Shown: positions 1 to 9,197 of the stretch, in pieces
Numbering within the stretch: the stretch's first letter is position 1
Layout: every line of letters begins with the position of its first letter
NCBI GenBank assembly: GCA_964370855.1
Contig: CAYJMF010000029.1
Location: 1 to 46,359 of the forward strand
Direction of reading: 5' to 3'
Origin: JAKLKS01 sp964370855
GTDB taxonomy: Bacteria > Planctomycetota > JAJSAM01 > JAKLKS01
Length of the DNA stretch: 46,359 bases
The notes under the pieces: model-generated
What the model was told of the DNA's origin: nothing
Database searches by the model: none
The model's input: only the letters and a program-made list of their open reading frames with translations
Position numbers and translations under genes: made by a program

Positions 1-1431
1 ATCGCGCACCCCCGCCCCCTTCTCGAACGTCGCACCCCCCCCGCCCCGGAGCTCCACGACGACACCCGGCACCACCCCCCGCCCTTCGAGGGGCGACCCG
101 TCGGGCATGAGGTCGATCCACCGCGAGTAGTGGACGACGACCCCGTTGGGCAGTTCCACGGGCCACGGGTTGCCGCTGCACCCGCCCGTGGGTTGTCCCA
201 CGAGGACGACGCCCTCGACGGCGGCCATCATCTGGGCGAGGCCCTCGCCGCTGGAGACGCACCCGGGGCCGACGAGGCAGACGACGGGCCCCTCGAACCG
301 CCGCCCCTCGCGGGGGCGGAGGACCCGGTCGTAGGCGGGGCCGAAGTCCGGGAAACCCGGGCCGTCCCGGTAGCGGCTCCGGGCGTAGACGACGGGCTCC
401 CTCGCGAAGTACCCCGCGATCGCCGCGGCGGTACCCTCGTCGCCCCCGTTGTTGAAGCGGAGATCCAGGAGGATCCCCCGGCGGTCGAGCATCCCCTCGA
501 GGGCGTCGAACAGCGGCGCCGCCGCGGCGCGGTCCCCGGGGAGGCTCGAGACGGCGAGGTAGCCGAGGTCCTTCCCCGCGACGCCGGCGAGGCCGAGGTC
601 GTCGAGGGAGGCGGGGTCGGCGAGGGCCTTCCGGACGGCGGAGAAGTCGGCGTTCCCCTTGAAGGAGCGGCGCCAGCCGGGCAGCACCGCCCCCCCGGGG
701 AGGCGCACGGAGACGTGGATGTCCTCGAGCTTCCCGAGCAGCGGGAGAATTGCCTTCGCGAAGGCCGCGGAGTCCTTCGCCGCCTCCGCCTTCGCGCGGA
801 AGGGGGCCGCCTCGCGGTACCAGTCCACCTTCTTCGACGCGAAGTGGGAGTAGTGGAGGGCCATGTCCGCCACGAGGAGATCGAAGGAGCCCTCCGGGGG
901 GACGACGGTGAGCACCGGGTTCCGCACCTCCATGGCGCCGCTCTTGGAGAGGAAGATCCGGACGAACCCCTCGCCGGCGGCGGCGGCGCGGCCGACGACC
1001 ATCCCGGGCCGCCATTTCCCGTCGAGGAGGACGTGGAGGCGGAGGTCGGGCCGCTCCCGCCCCGAGGGGAGGGCGAGGGCGACGTAGGCGTTGTCGAACT
1101 GGCTCCCCTCGCACCGGAGATCGGCGGCGCGGTGCTCGAAGTCGAGGCGGTAGCAGGCGCCGGCCTCCGCCCGGAAGGGGGCGGTGAGCATCCGCCAGCG
1201 GCCCGTCTCCCCGTCGCCCCGGAGGAGGACGCCCCCCTCGGGCCCGGCGGCGACCTCGGATTCCTTCTCCGTCCCGGAGGTGGCGCCGACCTCCAGCTTC
1301 CACCCCGCGGGGGCGCCCTCCTTCCACTCCTTGAGGTCGGGATTGGGGAGGAGGTTGGTGGCCGGCTTGTCGGCGGGGAGGAGGGCGGCGCCGAGGGCGA
1401 GGAGGAGGAGCGCAGCGGGCGGGCTGACCAT
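1..1431 (-). CDS. S41-family C-terminal-processing-like peptidase, exported (3' end outside window)
   Basis: Open for 477 codons to the window edge, so the C-terminus is missing. Residues 1-22 form a signal peptide (MVSPPAALLLLALGAALLPA). Residues about 25-190 look like a beta-sandwich accessory domain. The peptidase S41 core follows, with a conserved RGILLDLRFNNGG segment, the nucleophile motif CVSSGEG (Ser about 393) and the later GQPTGGCSGNP motif. S41 enzymes are serine proteases that cut unstructured C-terminal ends; this one should act in the periplasm or outside the cell. The ATG at 1431 is chosen because it directly precedes the signal peptide, although no clear ribosome binding site is visible. 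It lies 95 bases downstream of the M28 peptidase on the same strand, so the two may be co-transcribed. Family call is firm; substrate is unknown. Confidence 0.88.
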   Translation of the reverse strand, partial: MVSPPAALLLLALGAALLPADKPATNLLPNPDLKEWKEGAPAGWKLEVGATSGTEKESEVAAGPEGGVLLRGDGETGRWRMLTAPFRAEAGACYRLDFEHRAADLRCEGSQFDNAYVALALPSGRERPDLRLHVLLDGKWRPGMVVGRAAAAGEGFVRIFLSKSGAMEVRNPVLTVVPPEGSFDLLVADMALHYSHFASKKVDWYREAAPFRAKAEAAKDSAAFAKAILPLLGKLEDIHVSVRLPGGAVLPGWRRSFKGNADFSAVRKALADPASLDDLGLAGVAGKDLGYLAVSSLPGDRAAAAPLFDALEGMLDRRGILLDLRFNNGGDEGTAAAIAGYFAREPVVYARSRYRDGPGFPDFGPAYDRVLRPREGRRFEGPVVCLVGPGCVSSGEGLAQMMAAVEGVVLVGQPTGGCSGNPWPVELPNGVVVHYSRWIDLMPDGSPLEGRGVVPGVVVELRGGGGATFEKGAGVRD

Positions 1432-1526
1432 GCACACGAATCTACGGCTCCGCCCGGGCCGGTTCGACGGGGAAGGGGATCCCGGTCACGGCGGGGCGGC
1501 GGGGGGGTGCGACCCTACGGCCCCGC

Positions 1527-2630
1527 CTACTCTCCCCCTCCCCCGCCGTCGACGGCCTCCGCGTCCCCGGGCGCGGCCGGCCCCCCCGCCCGGTGCATCA
1601 CCGCCGCCACGGCCCCCGCGGTGACGCGGCGGAGGAAGCCGTAGTCGAGACGGTCCGGGGTGTCCGAGGAGCGGTGGTAGTGCTCCGTGCGGAGTTCCCC
1701 GGTGTCGGTGATCTGGACCGCCTCGAGGCCGCGCCTCCAGTAGGAGACGTGGTCGCTCCTCCACCCGTCGGCGGAGATCCACCCCATGCGGTTGGCGCTC
1801 TCCAGCGGAAGGTCGGGGACGTAGGCCTCGACGGCGTCCTCGTAGACGTTGCCGAGGCCCCCGGAGGCGAAGTTGCCGAGGACGAGGACGAAGTCCCCGC
1901 GGTCGGAATAGGAGTAGGGAATCCACCAGGGCACCGGGTCCACCTGGCTCCCCGGCTCCGACGAGGCGAAGCCGACCATGTCCAGGTCGAAGAGCCCGAG
2001 GTGGCGCTCCCCAGAGCGGCGCACGTTCTCGACGTGGGCGGCGCTGCCGAGGAACCCGAACTCCTCCGCCGCGAAGAAGCAGAACCGGACCGCGGCCCGG
2101 GGGCGGGCGTCCCGGAGGATGCGGGCGGCCTCGAGGACCGCCGCCACCCCGGATGCGTTGTCGTCGGCCCCCGGGGAGAAGGGGACGGTGTCGAAGTGGG
2201 CGCCGAGCTCCACCACGGCCCCGGGGTCGCCGATGCCGGGGATCTCGGCCACCACGTTGCACAGGGCGACCTCCCGTTCGGGACCGAGTTCGTAGACGTC
2301 CCCCCCCTCCGCGGCACGGCGGACGAGGGGGGAGAGGGGCGCCGTGAAGGGCTCCCGGCGGGGCTCGTACCCCAGCGCCCGCAGGCGGCCCTCGAGCCAC
2401 GCGACGGTCGCCTCCGTGGCCCCGGCGTCGTGGGGCGGCCGGGGCCCGATGTTGCAGAGTGCAACCACGTCGGCGCGGAGCCGCTCCTCCGAGACGAGGG
2501 AGGCGAGGGCCGCGACGGCGGGGTCGGGCCGCGGTGCGGCGCAGGCGGGGAGGAGGGAGGCGAGGAGGAGGAGGAGGATCGCCCCCGCTCCCCCGCCCCG
2601 GGGGAGGAGCGTCGCCGCCGGACTTCCCAT
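1527..2630 (-). CDS. M28-family zinc aminopeptidase, lipoprotein
   Basis: 367 residues. The signal peptide ends in the lipobox LLPAC (lipidated Cys30), so the enzyme is probably membrane-anchored outside the cytoplasm. M28 metal-ligand motifs are present in order: AHFDT (His145, Asp147), GADDNASG (bridging Asp157), AAEEFG (Glu189/Glu190), DLDMVG (Asp217) and a late HYHRSSDTPD segment carrying the last histidine. These are the ligands of a co-catalytic two-zinc aminopeptidase or carboxypeptidase. An in-frame ATG exists 24 codons upstream, but I chose 2630 because GAGAGGAGG sits just before it and the signal peptide starts there. The upstream alternative would run into the inverted repeat at 2675. 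The S41 peptidase lies downstream in the same direction, suggesting a small secreted-protease operon. Confidence 0.9.
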   Translation of the reverse strand: MGSPAATLLPRGGGAGAILLLLLASLLPACAAPRPDPAVAALASLVSEERLRADVVALCNIGPRPPHDAGATEATVAWLEGRLRALGYEPRREPFTAPLSPLVRRAAEGGDVYELGPEREVALCNVVAEIPGIGDPGAVVELGAHFDTVPFSPGADDNASGVAAVLEAARILRDARPRAAVRFCFFAAEEFGFLGSAAHVENVRRSGERHLGLFDLDMVGFASSEPGSQVDPVPWWIPYSYSDRGDFVLVLGNFASGGLGNVYEDAVEAYVPDLPLESANRMGWISADGWRSDHVSYWRRGLEAVQITDTGELRTEHYHRSSDTPDRLDYGFLRRVTAGAVAAVMHRAGGPAAPGDAEAVDGGGGGE

Positions 2631-2674
2631 CGTGGGCCTCCTCTCGCCGGGGGAGTCTACCGAAGGGCGGAGAC

Positions 2675-2775
2675 GGGGGATACGGTACCCGACCCGATTC
2701 ATCGGGGTTGGGCTCCCGTCTGGCCGGAAGTCGTGAACGGAACCCCGCTGAATCGGGTCGGGTACCGTATCCCCC
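2675..2775. repeat. 35-bp inverted repeat with 31-nt spacer
   Basis: Arms 2675-2709 and 2741-2775 are reverse complements over 35 bases with one mismatch (T2702 against G2749). The arms read GGGGGATACGGTACCC on the outer side and contain the sub-palindrome GGTACC. The element lies between the divergent starts of the M28 peptidase (2630) and the small hypothetical gene (2823). It could be an operator, a REP-like palindromic repeat or a small mobile palindrome. No second copy was seen in this window. Confidence 0.85.
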
Positions 2776-2822
2776 CATCAGCCTGTCGCGGGTTGCCGCG
2801 ACTGGCTGCTAGGATCTCTCCC

Positions 2823-3284
2823 ATGTTCGACCCCCGCTCCGAGCTCCTGTCCCACTTCCTGGCGGCCCGCGCCGCCGAACTGGCCGCCGCCCCCGGCGAC
2901 GGCGCCCCCTGGGCCGCCGCCTCCTCGGCCCTCGCCGCGCTCCACGACCTCGACGACGACCTGAAGGCCGTCGTGGAGGCGAAGGATCTCGCCCGTCTCC
3001 AGGGGATCCTCGAGGAGTGGACCTCGGGGAAGCGCTCCCCGCCGGACCACGACCGGGATCTGCTGAAGCGGGCGATGCGGGCGTTCCGCAAGCGGCTCGG
3101 GGTGACGGTGCTCGACGCCGAGTCCAACATCGGCGGGCGCGGCCTCAGCACCGGCCGCTCCTCGGACATCAGCGGCATCACCCCGCCGCGGGACTATCCC
3201 CGCGAGATCTGGCTCGAACTGGCCCGCCAGGGAAGGCTCCGCAACGCCGGCCAGGGGGTGTTCGAGCTGGGTCGGGGGGCGTAG
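2823..3284 (+). CDS. conserved hypothetical cytoplasmic protein
   Basis: 153 residues with no signal peptide or membrane span. The N-terminal half is helical and alanine-rich. A central acidic helix (HDLDDDLKAVVEAKDLARL) is followed by a basic stretch (DLLKRAMRAFRKRL), a glycine-rich loop and a C-terminal PPRDYPREIWLEL segment. The tail (LARQGRLRNAGQGVFEL) could be a small wing-like beta element. I recall similar short proteins in planctomycete genomes but no assigned function. The ATG at 2823 is the first start after the inverted repeat and gives a compact protein. The gene converges on the membrane protein ending at 3316, with only 31 bases between the stop codons. No function is offered. 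Confidence 0.75.
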   Translation: MFDPRSELLSHFLAARAAELAAAPGDGAPWAAASSALAALHDLDDDLKAVVEAKDLARLQGILEEWTSGKRSPPDHDRDLLKRAMRAFRKRLGVTVLDAESNIGGRGLSTGRSSDISGITPPRDYPREIWLELARQGRLRNAGQGVFELGRGA

Positions 3285-3315
3285 GCGCACTTCGGCGACC
3301 CGTTGAGTCCGCACC

Positions 3316-5394
3316 CTACTCGGCCTCCACCTCCACCGCCGCCGGGGAGACCCCGTCCACCTCGATCTCCCGGGTCCACTCCCCGAGCAGCCCCCCCACC
3401 CGGACACGGACCCGGTACCTCCCCGCGGAGAGCCCCGCGACCACGGCCTCCCGCGAATCCCGGTTCGCCGTCTCCCAACGCGTGAACTCCGGGCCCCCGA
3501 GGGGCGTGGCCGCCGCATCGAACCCGGGCCAGGGGGTTCCTTCGGGGACCCGGAGGCGCACCGTCAGGACGGTCCCGGCCTCGAACCGGACTTCCCCGAG
3601 ATCCGTGCGGCCCTCGCCGAGGTCCACGTCGGCCATCACCTTCGGCGCGAACCCCGGCGTGTCGAACCAGAGGGTGTACCGCCCCGGCTCGAATCCCCCG
3701 AACCGGGCGACGCCGTTCTCGAGGTGCACGGTGCGCTCCGCCGCCGCCTCCCCCGCCGCCTCCCCCCGGAAGAGCCGGACGCGGAACCAGCCCGACCCGG
3801 CCCCCTCCGGCGCCGGCCGGAGAACCGCCACCCGCTCCTCGACGAGGCGGAGGACCACCCCCTCCACCTCCCCCGTGGAGACGGCCGGTCCCTTGCCCGC
3901 CGAAGCGGAGAGCACCGGGTGCCAGGCCCGGAGCGTCACCGGGCGATCGGCGGGGACGGGGACGTCGAAGGCGAGCTCCCCGTTCACGGCGTACCCCGGG
4001 GTGCGGAGCACCGCGTCCCCCATGGTGGTGTCGACCCCGGTCGCCTCGACGAGGACGCGCACGTCCCGCCAGCGGGTGCCCTCCGGGGCGAGGACGCGCC
4101 CCCGCACGCGGGCCGCGGGCACGACGTCGAGGGCCGCCTCCGGGGGTTCCGTTCCGACGGAGAGGTCCACGGGGTCTCCGATGACGCCCGTCGTGGGGTC
4201 GCGCAGGCGGTAGCGGCCAGGCGGAAGGCCCTCGAGGGGGAGCGTCCCGTCGGCGGGGACGCGCAGATCCGAGCGGAGGAGGGACCATCCGCCCGCGCCG
4301 TGGGCATCGAGGCAGAGGCCCGCGGCGCCGGGGCTCCCGCGGACCCTCGCGATCAACGCGAGCGCCGGCACGGCCGCGAGGTCCAGTTCGGCGCGGAAGA
4401 CCCCGCCGGCGGCGTCGCACCGCGCGAGGATGGACGCCTGGACCGGCCGGTACCCCGCCGCCCACCAGGTCAACGGCAGCGTGGCGAGGCCGGGGAAGCG
4501 CGGCCGCATGCGGAAGCGGATCTCGCCGGCGGCCTCCTCCACCTCGGGGCGGACCACGGCCTCGATGCCCGCGAGGAGGGTGAACGTCTCCGGGACCGCC
4601 GGCCGCCCGTCGATGCGGACGCGGAGGGCGACGTCCCGCGGCCGCGGGACGACCTGCTCGAGGCGCCCGTCCCCCCCGGAGACGTCCACGGTGCCGAGCC
4701 CGTGGCCGTCCCGGTCCCGGTTGAACTCGTCGAGCAGCCAGAACCCGGTCCCGGTCTCCGACGGGAAGAGCCCGTCGTAGACCGCGCGTCCACCGACCAG
4801 CGGGACGACCCGCGCGTCCCGGTCCCGCCCGTGGCTCCCGATGCCCACCCCCACCGCCTCGACGGGGTTCCCGTCCTCGTCGCGGAGGAGGATCTCCACG
4901 CTCCTCGGCCGGACGAAGGAGACCGGTTCCAGGGGCTCCGTCCCCGCGGGAGGGAGGAACAGGTTCGCGAGGGATCCGTCTTCGGCGGTGGCGAGGTAGA
5001 CGCCGTACTCCGCGGGGAGCCCCTCGACGACGATCTCCTCCCCCTCCATCCGCCCCTCGCGATCCGGCACCCGGTGGAAGCGGCCGATGGCGAGGCGGGA
5101 GCCGTCCGGGGGGACGGGGCGTTCCCCGGGGACGACCTTCCACCGGACGGTCCGGCCCGGGGGCGTCGCGGGGGGCGGAGCGGCGGGGGCCGCGGTCTCC
5201 GACGGGGAGGCTGGCGGTCGGGCCCCGGCGGGGAATGGCCCGTCCCCCCGCGGCGGCGCCGCCCGCGGCGCCGGGGCGGGAGCGGGGGCGGGGCCGGGCG
5301 GTGAGGCGGGCTCTCCCTCTCCCGCGAACTTCACCAGCATGATCGCGACAAGCGCGATGATCCCGGCGGCGGCCATCCAGCGGGTCCCCTTCAC
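3316..5394 (-). CDS. membrane-anchored CarbReg-like protein without a sigma domain
   Basis: 692 residues. A short cytoplasmic start (VKGTRW) is followed by one membrane span (about 7-23), a Pro/Ala linker to about residue 90, then a chain of Ig/transthyretin-like beta-sandwich domains with the recurring LPPGRYRL-type loop. The chain is collinear with the outer half of the sigma fusion at 40162-43728: EGRMEGEEIVVEGL matches EGRMEGNTLVISGV, RYRLRDP matches RYRLWDS, RAWHPVL matches LAWHPSF, and YTLWFDTPGFAPKV matches WTLWIDIPGFAPKV. It is therefore a sigma-less paralogue. The GTG at 5394 is chosen because GGAGG lies 7 bases upstream and the span starts there; the frame stays open to an ATG at 5523. 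The role is probably binding or structural at the cell surface. Confidence 0.8.
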   Translation of the reverse strand: MKGTRWMAAAGIIALVAIMLVKFAGEGEPASPPGPAPAPAPAPRAAPPRGDGPFPAGARPPASPSETAAPAAPPPATPPGRTVRWKVVPGERPVPPDGSRLAIGRFHRVPDREGRMEGEEIVVEGLPAEYGVYLATAEDGSLANLFLPPAGTEPLEPVSFVRPRSVEILLRDEDGNPVEAVGVGIGSHGRDRDARVVPLVGGRAVYDGLFPSETGTGFWLLDEFNRDRDGHGLGTVDVSGGDGRLEQVVPRPRDVALRVRIDGRPAVPETFTLLAGIEAVVRPEVEEAAGEIRFRMRPRFPGLATLPLTWWAAGYRPVQASILARCDAAGGVFRAELDLAAVPALALIARVRGSPGAAGLCLDAHGAGGWSLLRSDLRVPADGTLPLEGLPPGRYRLRDPTTGVIGDPVDLSVGTEPPEAALDVVPAARVRGRVLAPEGTRWRDVRVLVEATGVDTTMGDAVLRTPGYAVNGELAFDVPVPADRPVTLRAWHPVLSASAGKGPAVSTGEVEGVVLRLVEERVAVLRPAPEGAGSGWFRVRLFRGEAAGEAAAERTVHLENGVARFGGFEPGRYTLWFDTPGFAPKVMADVDLGEGRTDLGEVRFEAGTVLTVRLRVPEGTPWPGFDAAATPLGGPEFTRWETANRDSREAVVAGLSAGRYRVRVRVGGLLGEWTREIEVDGVSPAAVEVEAE

Positions 5395-5583
5395 TCCAGG
5401 TCCTCCGGCTACGTCCCCAGCGGCTCCCTCGGCAGGCGCACCACGATCACGGCCGCCACGAAACCGCCCCGGCCGGCCCACGGGCTCCCACCTCCATGCG
5501 CTCGCCTCCTGCCGCGAGTGCACGTCGAGGGCGAGGTGAGCGACGCTGCCACGGTCCTCCCCGTCGGCGGCGCCCGGCTCCTG

Positions 5584-6240
5584 CTACTTCGGTTTCACCC
5601 TCTTCCACGCTTCCAGTTCCAGGACCACCTCCCAGGCTTCGATTTCGGGCCGTTCCGCCGGAACCTCCTTCGGCTTGCCCGCAACAGGCCCGAGGGTTCC
5701 CCTTCCTCCGGCCCGGTGGACTCTCCGGGCGACGACGCCGTCGGCGCCGTCCACGACGGCGAACTCCTGCGGGTCCCAGTCGGCACGGGGCAGCCTCCAG
5801 ACCGCGATCCAGGTCGTGTGCGGAGGCCGCCTGCCGCCGGGGCCATGGACGACGTACTCGAACCGGAGGTCGGCGACGCCCTCCACCACCCTCACGCCCG
5901 GACCATCGGGTCTCCCGAAGGTCTCGTCCTGCGCGGGGTGCTGGCCCCCACGGCGGAGGACCTCGACGACGCTGCCCGCGCCCAGGACGGCGCTGTCGTC
6001 CTTGAACCAGAGGGACTCCACGACGAGACTCCCCCCGGCTTCGGCGACGGCTGCGTCCGGGAACCGGACCGTGATGCGATTCGTGAGGCCGGCGTCGCAT
6101 CCGGAACCGGCGATGGCGGCGGCGAGCAGGAACATGGCTCCCGCGAGTCCGCGCCGCCGGAGGGCGGACGTCCTGCCTCCTCGACCCGGATCCCGGGTGC
6201 CATCAGGACGGGCCTCCCCCGCCAACGTCGTCCCGCCCAT
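5584..6240 (-). CDS. hypothetical lipoprotein
   Basis: 218 residues. An arginine-rich N-terminus (TSALRRR) precedes a hydrophobic helix and the lipobox IAGSGC (Cys48), so this is probably a lipoprotein outside the cytoplasm. The mature part is one small beta-rich domain with alternating strands (SLVVESLWFKDDSAVLG, DLRFEYVVHGPGG, TTWIAVWRLP) and ends in a basic tail. No family was recognised. The ATG at 6240 has GGGAGG at good distance; a later ATG just before the hydrophobic helix (MFLLAAAIAG) is an alternative. It lies 190 bases upstream of the CarbReg membrane protein on the same strand, so they may be co-transcribed. It is divergent from the FG-GAP gene at 6441. Confidence 0.7.
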   Translation of the reverse strand: MGGTTLAGEARPDGTRDPGRGGRTSALRRRGLAGAMFLLAAAIAGSGCDAGLTNRITVRFPDAAVAEAGGSLVVESLWFKDDSAVLGAGSVVEVLRRGGQHPAQDETFGRPDGPGVRVVEGVADLRFEYVVHGPGGRRPPHTTWIAVWRLPRADWDPQEFAVVDGADGVVARRVHRAGGRGTLGPVAGKPKEVPAERPEIEAWEVVLELEAWKRVKPK

Positions 6241-6440
6241 GGCCTGCCTCCCTCGTCGCGGCTCCGATTGCAGTGTACCGGCACCCGCCCGCTGTGCTCC
6301 TCCGGCGTGGAGAAGGACATCCCCTCCCGGGCCGGTGCCCGCCCCGGGGGCCCCGCGAGCCGAATTCCAGCCGGAATCCGGCAAACGGCGATGCCCCGCC
6401 ATTCGTTCATACAATGGTGTCGGTGAAGGAGGGTCGAGCC

Positions 6441-9125
6441 ATGGCTCCACGGGGCTGGAAGATCGCAGGGGCCGTCGCGGTCGCGGGCATGTCCGTGGCC
6501 CTCGCCGCGGCGCGACAGTCCGCGGCGCCGGCGCCCATCGCCCTGCCCGGCACCCCGCTCTCCCTCCTCGCCCTCGACGCCGACGGGGACGCGCGGCCCG
6601 ACCTCGTCGTCTCCCTCGACGGCGGCCCCGCGCGGCTCGTCCTCCTGCGGAACGCGGGAGGGGGGGCCTTCGACCCGCCCGTTCCCCTTCCCGACCTCGC
6701 CGCCGGAACGCTCCCCGCCCTCCGGGGGCTCGTCGCGGTGGACGTAGACCGGGACGGCCGGATGGACGTCGTCGGCACCGGAACCCCGTCGGCCCTCTGG
6801 CGCTCCACCGGCGACGGCACGTTCACGGTCGAGGCGCTCCCCCCCGGGGCCGACGGGGCGCACCCCGCGACCGGGGACCTCGACTCCGACGGGGCGACCG
6901 ATCTCCTCGTCCTCCGGGAGGGTCCCGCTCCGGCCGTGGTGGTGCTCCTCAACGACGGCGCCGGCCGGTTCACACCACTACCGCCGGTCCCCGCACCGGA
7001 AGCCTGGCCCGTCCGCCAGGTCGTGGTGGCCGACGTCGATCACGACGGCCTCCCCGACGTCGCCCTGCTCCGCCGTCCCGCCGGGCGCGTCCTCCTGCTC
7101 CGGAACACGGGCGGCGGCGCCCTCGCCGCACCGGCCCCCCTGGACGTCCCGGAGGGCTGCTTCGCGCTCGGTGTGCGCACCCTCGACGGGGCCCTCGTCG
7201 CCTTCGGCGCCCATGTCGCGAGGACCTTCGCGGCGGGCGGGACGACGGATGCCGCCATGGAGGGTGGGGACCTCGCCGACGGGGCCGTCCCCGGGGATGC
7301 GGACGGGGACCACGCGGACGAACTCGTGACGACGACCGACGACGGGCGCCTCGTGGCCCTCGTGCCGGGGGAGGGACCCGCGGAACGGCTCATGCCCTGG
7401 GGCGAGGCCCGAAGGCTCGACGCGGCGCCGGCCGCCGCCTCCCCGCGGCTGGCCGTCGCGGACTTCGACGGCGACGGGCGCCCCGACGCCGCCGCCCTCG
7501 CCTGGCGCCCGCGGCCGGGGATCGCCCTCCTGCTCGCCCGCGATGCCGTGGCCGCCCCGGGAGAGGACCCGGCATTGGACCTGGTTCGGGGCCGGATCCG
7601 CGACCTCCCGCGACGGCGGGGCGACCGGCTGTGGATCGAGGGCTCGATCCCGCCCGCCGCCATCGAGGGGGGGGATCCGCTTCGCCTCATCGTCGCCGCC
7701 GGCGACGTGTCCGTCGAGACGTTCCTCGAACCCTCCACCGGCCTGACCTACCGCTCCACCCCCGACTCCGGCCAGCGCGCGAAGGCCACCTTCGACGCCG
7801 CGACCGGGAGGTTCGTGTTCCTCGCCCGCTCCTTCGATCTCCCCGGCCCGCCGGCCAACCCGGTCGTCGTCACCCTCGAGGCGGGAGGCCGCCGTTGGAG
7901 CCGTACCGCGAACTGGCAGGCTCCCCGCCCCGGCGAACTGGTTTTCGCCTTGGAACCGAGGCGGTCCCTGTCTCCGGCTCCCGGAGCCGCCGGTCCGGGG
8001 GCGCCCATCGTCGTCCAGGCCCCCGCCGCTCCCGCCCCCTTCGAGGTGCTCGTCACCACCTCCGGTGGCCGCGAGGTCCGGACCCTCCGGGAGCGGGCGA
8101 CGGGCCGCGAGTGGACCCTCGACGGCGCCACGGGCCGCTGGCTGCCGCGGTCGAAGGATCTCGCCCGGCCGGCCCCGTCCCTCGACGCCGGTCTCGTCGC
8201 GTTCCTGCCCCTCGAAACCGACATGGCGGACACGCTGGGTGGAGCCGTCGAGGTGCGGGGCGGCGTGGCGGTCGAGGAGGGTTCGCTCCGCTTCGACGGC
8301 TCCGGCTGGATCGAGCTGCCCCACGTGGCGTTGAACGACCGCGCCCACGCCTTCTCGATGTGGATCCGCGTCGAGGGGGACGCCGACGTCATGGGCCTGG
8401 TCGAGCAGCGGGACGCCGACGCCGGCGGCCGGCACTACCACCTCATGCTCCGCGGGACGCTGCAGCCGTTCCTCGGGTTCTACATGAACGATCTCTCCGC
8501 GCCGGACTCCCTCGACCGCGGCGCCTGGCACCACCTCGTCTTCCAGTACACGGGCCGCGAGCAGGAGATCTGGATCGACGGGGTGCGCGCGGCGCGACGC
8601 GCGGCCTCCCCCTACCGGGGCACGAGCGGGGGGACGCGCATCGGCCGCAACCCCGACTGGAACAACGTCGGCGGGACCCACTTCACCGGTTCGATGCGGC
8701 GCCTGCGGATCTACGACCGCGGCCTCTCCGGGGAGGACATCGCCTCCCTTCGCCGGCGGGAGCTGCCCGGGGAGCTCGCCGCCCCGGCCCGCACCACGCT
8801 CACCTTCGAGGGCCCCATCGACGGCTCCGACCGCATCGTCGTCACTCCCGCGGGGGCCCGCTGGGAGAACCTCCACTGGGGCACCGTCCGCGGCGTCGTG
8901 ACGCTGAACGGCGTCCCCTGGGAACCCCGGATCGAGCCGGTGCTGAAGAACGACGGCGCGACGCGGTTCCTCCCCCCGGGCGTGGACTTCTCGAAGGCCC
9001 GCCTCGTGTCTCGCTCCGGCCGCGACTTCGCCGGCATGGAGGCGGGACCGGACGGCCTTGTGCTCCGGTTCGTGGACTCGCCCAACGGCCCGGCCCCCTA
9101 CAGGGTGGTCGTCGAGTTCGAGTAG
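6441..9125 (+). CDS. exported FG-GAP/VCBS-repeat and LamG-like protein
   Basis: 894 residues. An N-terminal signal peptide (about 1-28) is followed by six or more FG-GAP/VCBS calcium-loop repeats, recognisable by LDADGDARPDL, VDVDRDGRMDV, LDSDGATDLL, VDHDGLPDVA and FDGDGRPDAA. Together they suggest an integrin-alpha-like beta-propeller over the first 370 residues. After a linker domain there is a LamG/concanavalin-like jellyroll (about 590-780: FDGSGWIELP, AHAFSMWIRVEGD, WHHLVFQYTG, LRIYDRGLSGEDIASL). A C-terminal domain of about 100 residues is unrecognised. Such proteins are common surface or secreted adhesion and carbohydrate-binding proteins in planctomycetes. The ATG at 6441 has GGAGGG 7 bases upstream and opens the signal peptide; ATG 6414 is an alternative. 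Confidence 0.85.
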   Translation: MAPRGWKIAGAVAVAGMSVALAAARQSAAPAPIALPGTPLSLLALDADGDARPDLVVSLDGGPARLVLLRNAGGGAFDPPVPLPDLAAGTLPALRGLVAVDVDRDGRMDVVGTGTPSALWRSTGDGTFTVEALPPGADGAHPATGDLDSDGATDLLVLREGPAPAVVVLLNDGAGRFTPLPPVPAPEAWPVRQVVVADVDHDGLPDVALLRRPAGRVLLLRNTGGGALAAPAPLDVPEGCFALGVRTLDGALVAFGAHVARTFAAGGTTDAAMEGGDLADGAVPGDADGDHADELVTTTDDGRLVALVPGEGPAERLMPWGEARRLDAAPAAASPRLAVADFDGDGRPDAAALAWRPRPGIALLLARDAVAAPGEDPALDLVRGRIRDLPRRRGDRLWIEGSIPPAAIEGGDPLRLIVAAGDVSVETFLEPSTGLTYRSTPDSGQRAKATFDAATGRFVFLARSFDLPGPPANPVVVTLEAGGRRWSRTANWQAPRPGELVFALEPRRSLSPAPGAAGPGAPIVVQAPAAPAPFEVLVTTSGGREVRTLRERATGREWTLDGATGRWLPRSKDLARPAPSLDAGLVAFLPLETDMADTLGGAVEVRGGVAVEEGSLRFDGSGWIELPHVALNDRAHAFSMWIRVEGDADVMGLVEQRDADAGGRHYHLMLRGTLQPFLGFYMNDLSAPDSLDRGAWHHLVFQYTGREQEIWIDGVRAARRAASPYRGTSGGTRIGRNPDWNNVGGTHFTGSMRRLRIYDRGLSGEDIASLRRRELPGELAAPARTTLTFEGPIDGSDRIVVTPAGARWENLHWGTVRGVVTLNGVPWEPRIEPVLKNDGATRFLPPGVDFSKARLVSRSGRDFAGMEAGPDGLVLRFVDSPNGPAPYRVVVEFE

Positions 9126-9197
9126 GAGAGCGGGGGGACGGTCCGGAGCGGGAACTCCCCCATTCCATGCAAGGCATCCACCCCTCCGCGTCATTAC

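Noticed and set aside
130..1644. A 504-codon plus-strand open frame at the window start
   Set aside because: The opposite strand encodes an S41 peptidase with intact catalytic motifs and signal peptide; the plus frame is its shadow.
5409..5552. A 47-codon minus-strand ORF ending in a hydrophobic segment (GGFVAAVIVVRLPREPLGT) just before the CarbReg gene
   Set aside because: The tail looks protein-like, but the ribosome site is only 3 bases from the GTG and the first half has no gene-like codon bias.
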